A stretch of 14,473 nt of DNA, from NCBI GenBank assembly GCA_030606765.1, contig JAUWFX010000025.1, positions 1 through 14,473 on the forward strand, given 5' to 3'. The notes beneath the pieces are model-generated. The model searched no databases. It was given only the letters and a program-made list of their open reading frames with translations, and was not told the DNA's origin. This DNA is from Dehalococcoidia bacterium (GTDB lineage: Bacteria > Chloroflexota > Dehalococcoidia > GIF9 > AB-539-J10). The translations under genes and the position numbers were made by a program. Within the stretch, counting starts at the first letter, position 1. The number at the start of each line of letters is the position of its first letter. Positions 14,050 to 14,473 of this stretch are shown in pieces.

Positions 14050-14473
14050 AAAGGAGGTGATTCAGCCACACGTTCCCGTACGGCTGCCTTGTTACGACTT
14101 CGTCACAGTCACCAACCCCACCTTAGGCGACTGCCTCTTGCTAATCACAAGTTAGCCCATCGACTTCAGGTGTTGCCGGCTCCCACGGCGTGACGGGCGG
14201 TGTGTACAAGGACCGAGAACGTATTCACCGCAGTATAGCTGACCTGCGGTTACTAGCAACTCCGACTTCATGCAGGCGATTTCAGCCTGCAATCCGAACT
14301 GAGGATGATTTTAGGGGATTAGCTCCGGATCACTCCTTGGCAACCCTCTGTATCACCCATTGTAGCGTGTGTGTAGCCCAGGGCATAAAGGCCATGCTGA
14401 CTTGACGTCATCCTTTCCTTCCTCCTTGCTGTACAAGGCAGTCTCCTATGAGAATTTAACATAGGACAAGGGT
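14050..14473 (-). rRNA. rrs: 16S ribosomal RNA, 3' part (5' end outside window)
   Basis: The minus strand reads the last third of a bacterial 16S rRNA, about 424 nt. Landmarks are TTGTACACACCGCCCGTCACG (complement at about 14193-14213), GAAGTCGTAACAAGG, the GGAA loop of helix 45 and the anti-Shine-Dalgarno CACCTCCTTT at the 3' end. The mature 3' end is placed at about 14050 by alignment to the E. coli end; the error is a few bases. The helix-39 region is short (GTTAAATTCTCATAGGAGAC) compared with E. coli, as I recall for Dehalococcoides. The decoding-site adenines in GACGAAGTCG are kept. Several positions that are usually invariant differ (14062, 14086 and about 14415-14417). No tRNA or 23S follows in the transcription direction. 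Confidence 0.97.

Noticed and set aside
14190..14405. A plus-strand 71-codon open frame.
   Set aside because: It lies entirely within the 16S rRNA gene, on the opposite strand.
1..14473. Mobile elements, CRISPR arrays, toxin-antitoxin or defence genes.
   Set aside because: No transposase, integrase catalytic domain, repeat-spacer pattern or typical small toxin/antitoxin pair was found on either strand. The recombinase-like segment is part of the Gre fusion and lacks the catalytic domain.

Overview
The window (14,473 bp) reads as a piece of a bacterial chromosome from the class Dehalococcoidia (phylum Chloroflexota) or a close relative. The main evidence is the 3' third of a 16S rRNA gene on the minus strand at the right edge. 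It has a shortened helix-39 region and a 'CTACACACACGCTACAATGG' stretch that I recall from Dehalococcoides 16S genes. The 16S gene is not followed by 23S or tRNA genes, as expected in that class. Anaerobic-type genes (membrane pyrophosphatase, four-subunit 2-oxoacid:ferredoxin oxidoreductase) and a Gre factor with an extra N-terminal domain also fit. The assignment is inference from memory of the families; no search was run.

Layout, left to right. (1) 2-652 (+): C-terminal part of a membrane-bound ion-translocating pyrophosphatase. (2) 737-4149 (+): uvrA, then a small HD-domain hydrolase overlapping it by 4 bp, closed by a strong intrinsic terminator at 4173-4205. (3) 4450-5871 (+): a PAS-PAS-HD-GYP signalling protein whose 3' end overlaps a convergent HAD-family phosphatase (5849-6493, -). 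(4) 6638-7450 (+): a Gre-type transcript cleavage factor with a recombinase-like N-terminal domain, then tRNA-Ser(GCU) at 7587-7678 (+). (5) 7896-10941 (-): a compact gamma-delta-alpha-beta operon for pyruvate (or related 2-oxoacid):ferredoxin oxidoreductase, with a near-consensus promoter at 11016-11045 and two inverted repeats further upstream. (6) 11220-12647 (-): phosphoglucomutase/phosphomannomutase. (7) 12868-13680 (-): a secreted protein ending in a CFI-box domain. (8) 13986 to the right edge (-): 16S rRNA with two hairpins directly after its 3' end.

The genes are mostly core metabolism and information processing: energy conservation (pyrophosphatase, ferredoxin reduction or CO2/acetyl-CoA exchange by Por), sugar-phosphate metabolism, excision repair, transcription elongation and translation. 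I see no insertion sequence, CRISPR array, phage gene or defence island, and nothing that qualifies as a wholly new multi-gene system. The items most worth a second look are the Gre fusion, the solitary 16S gene with base changes at normally conserved positions, the CFI-box secreted protein and the control region of the por operon.
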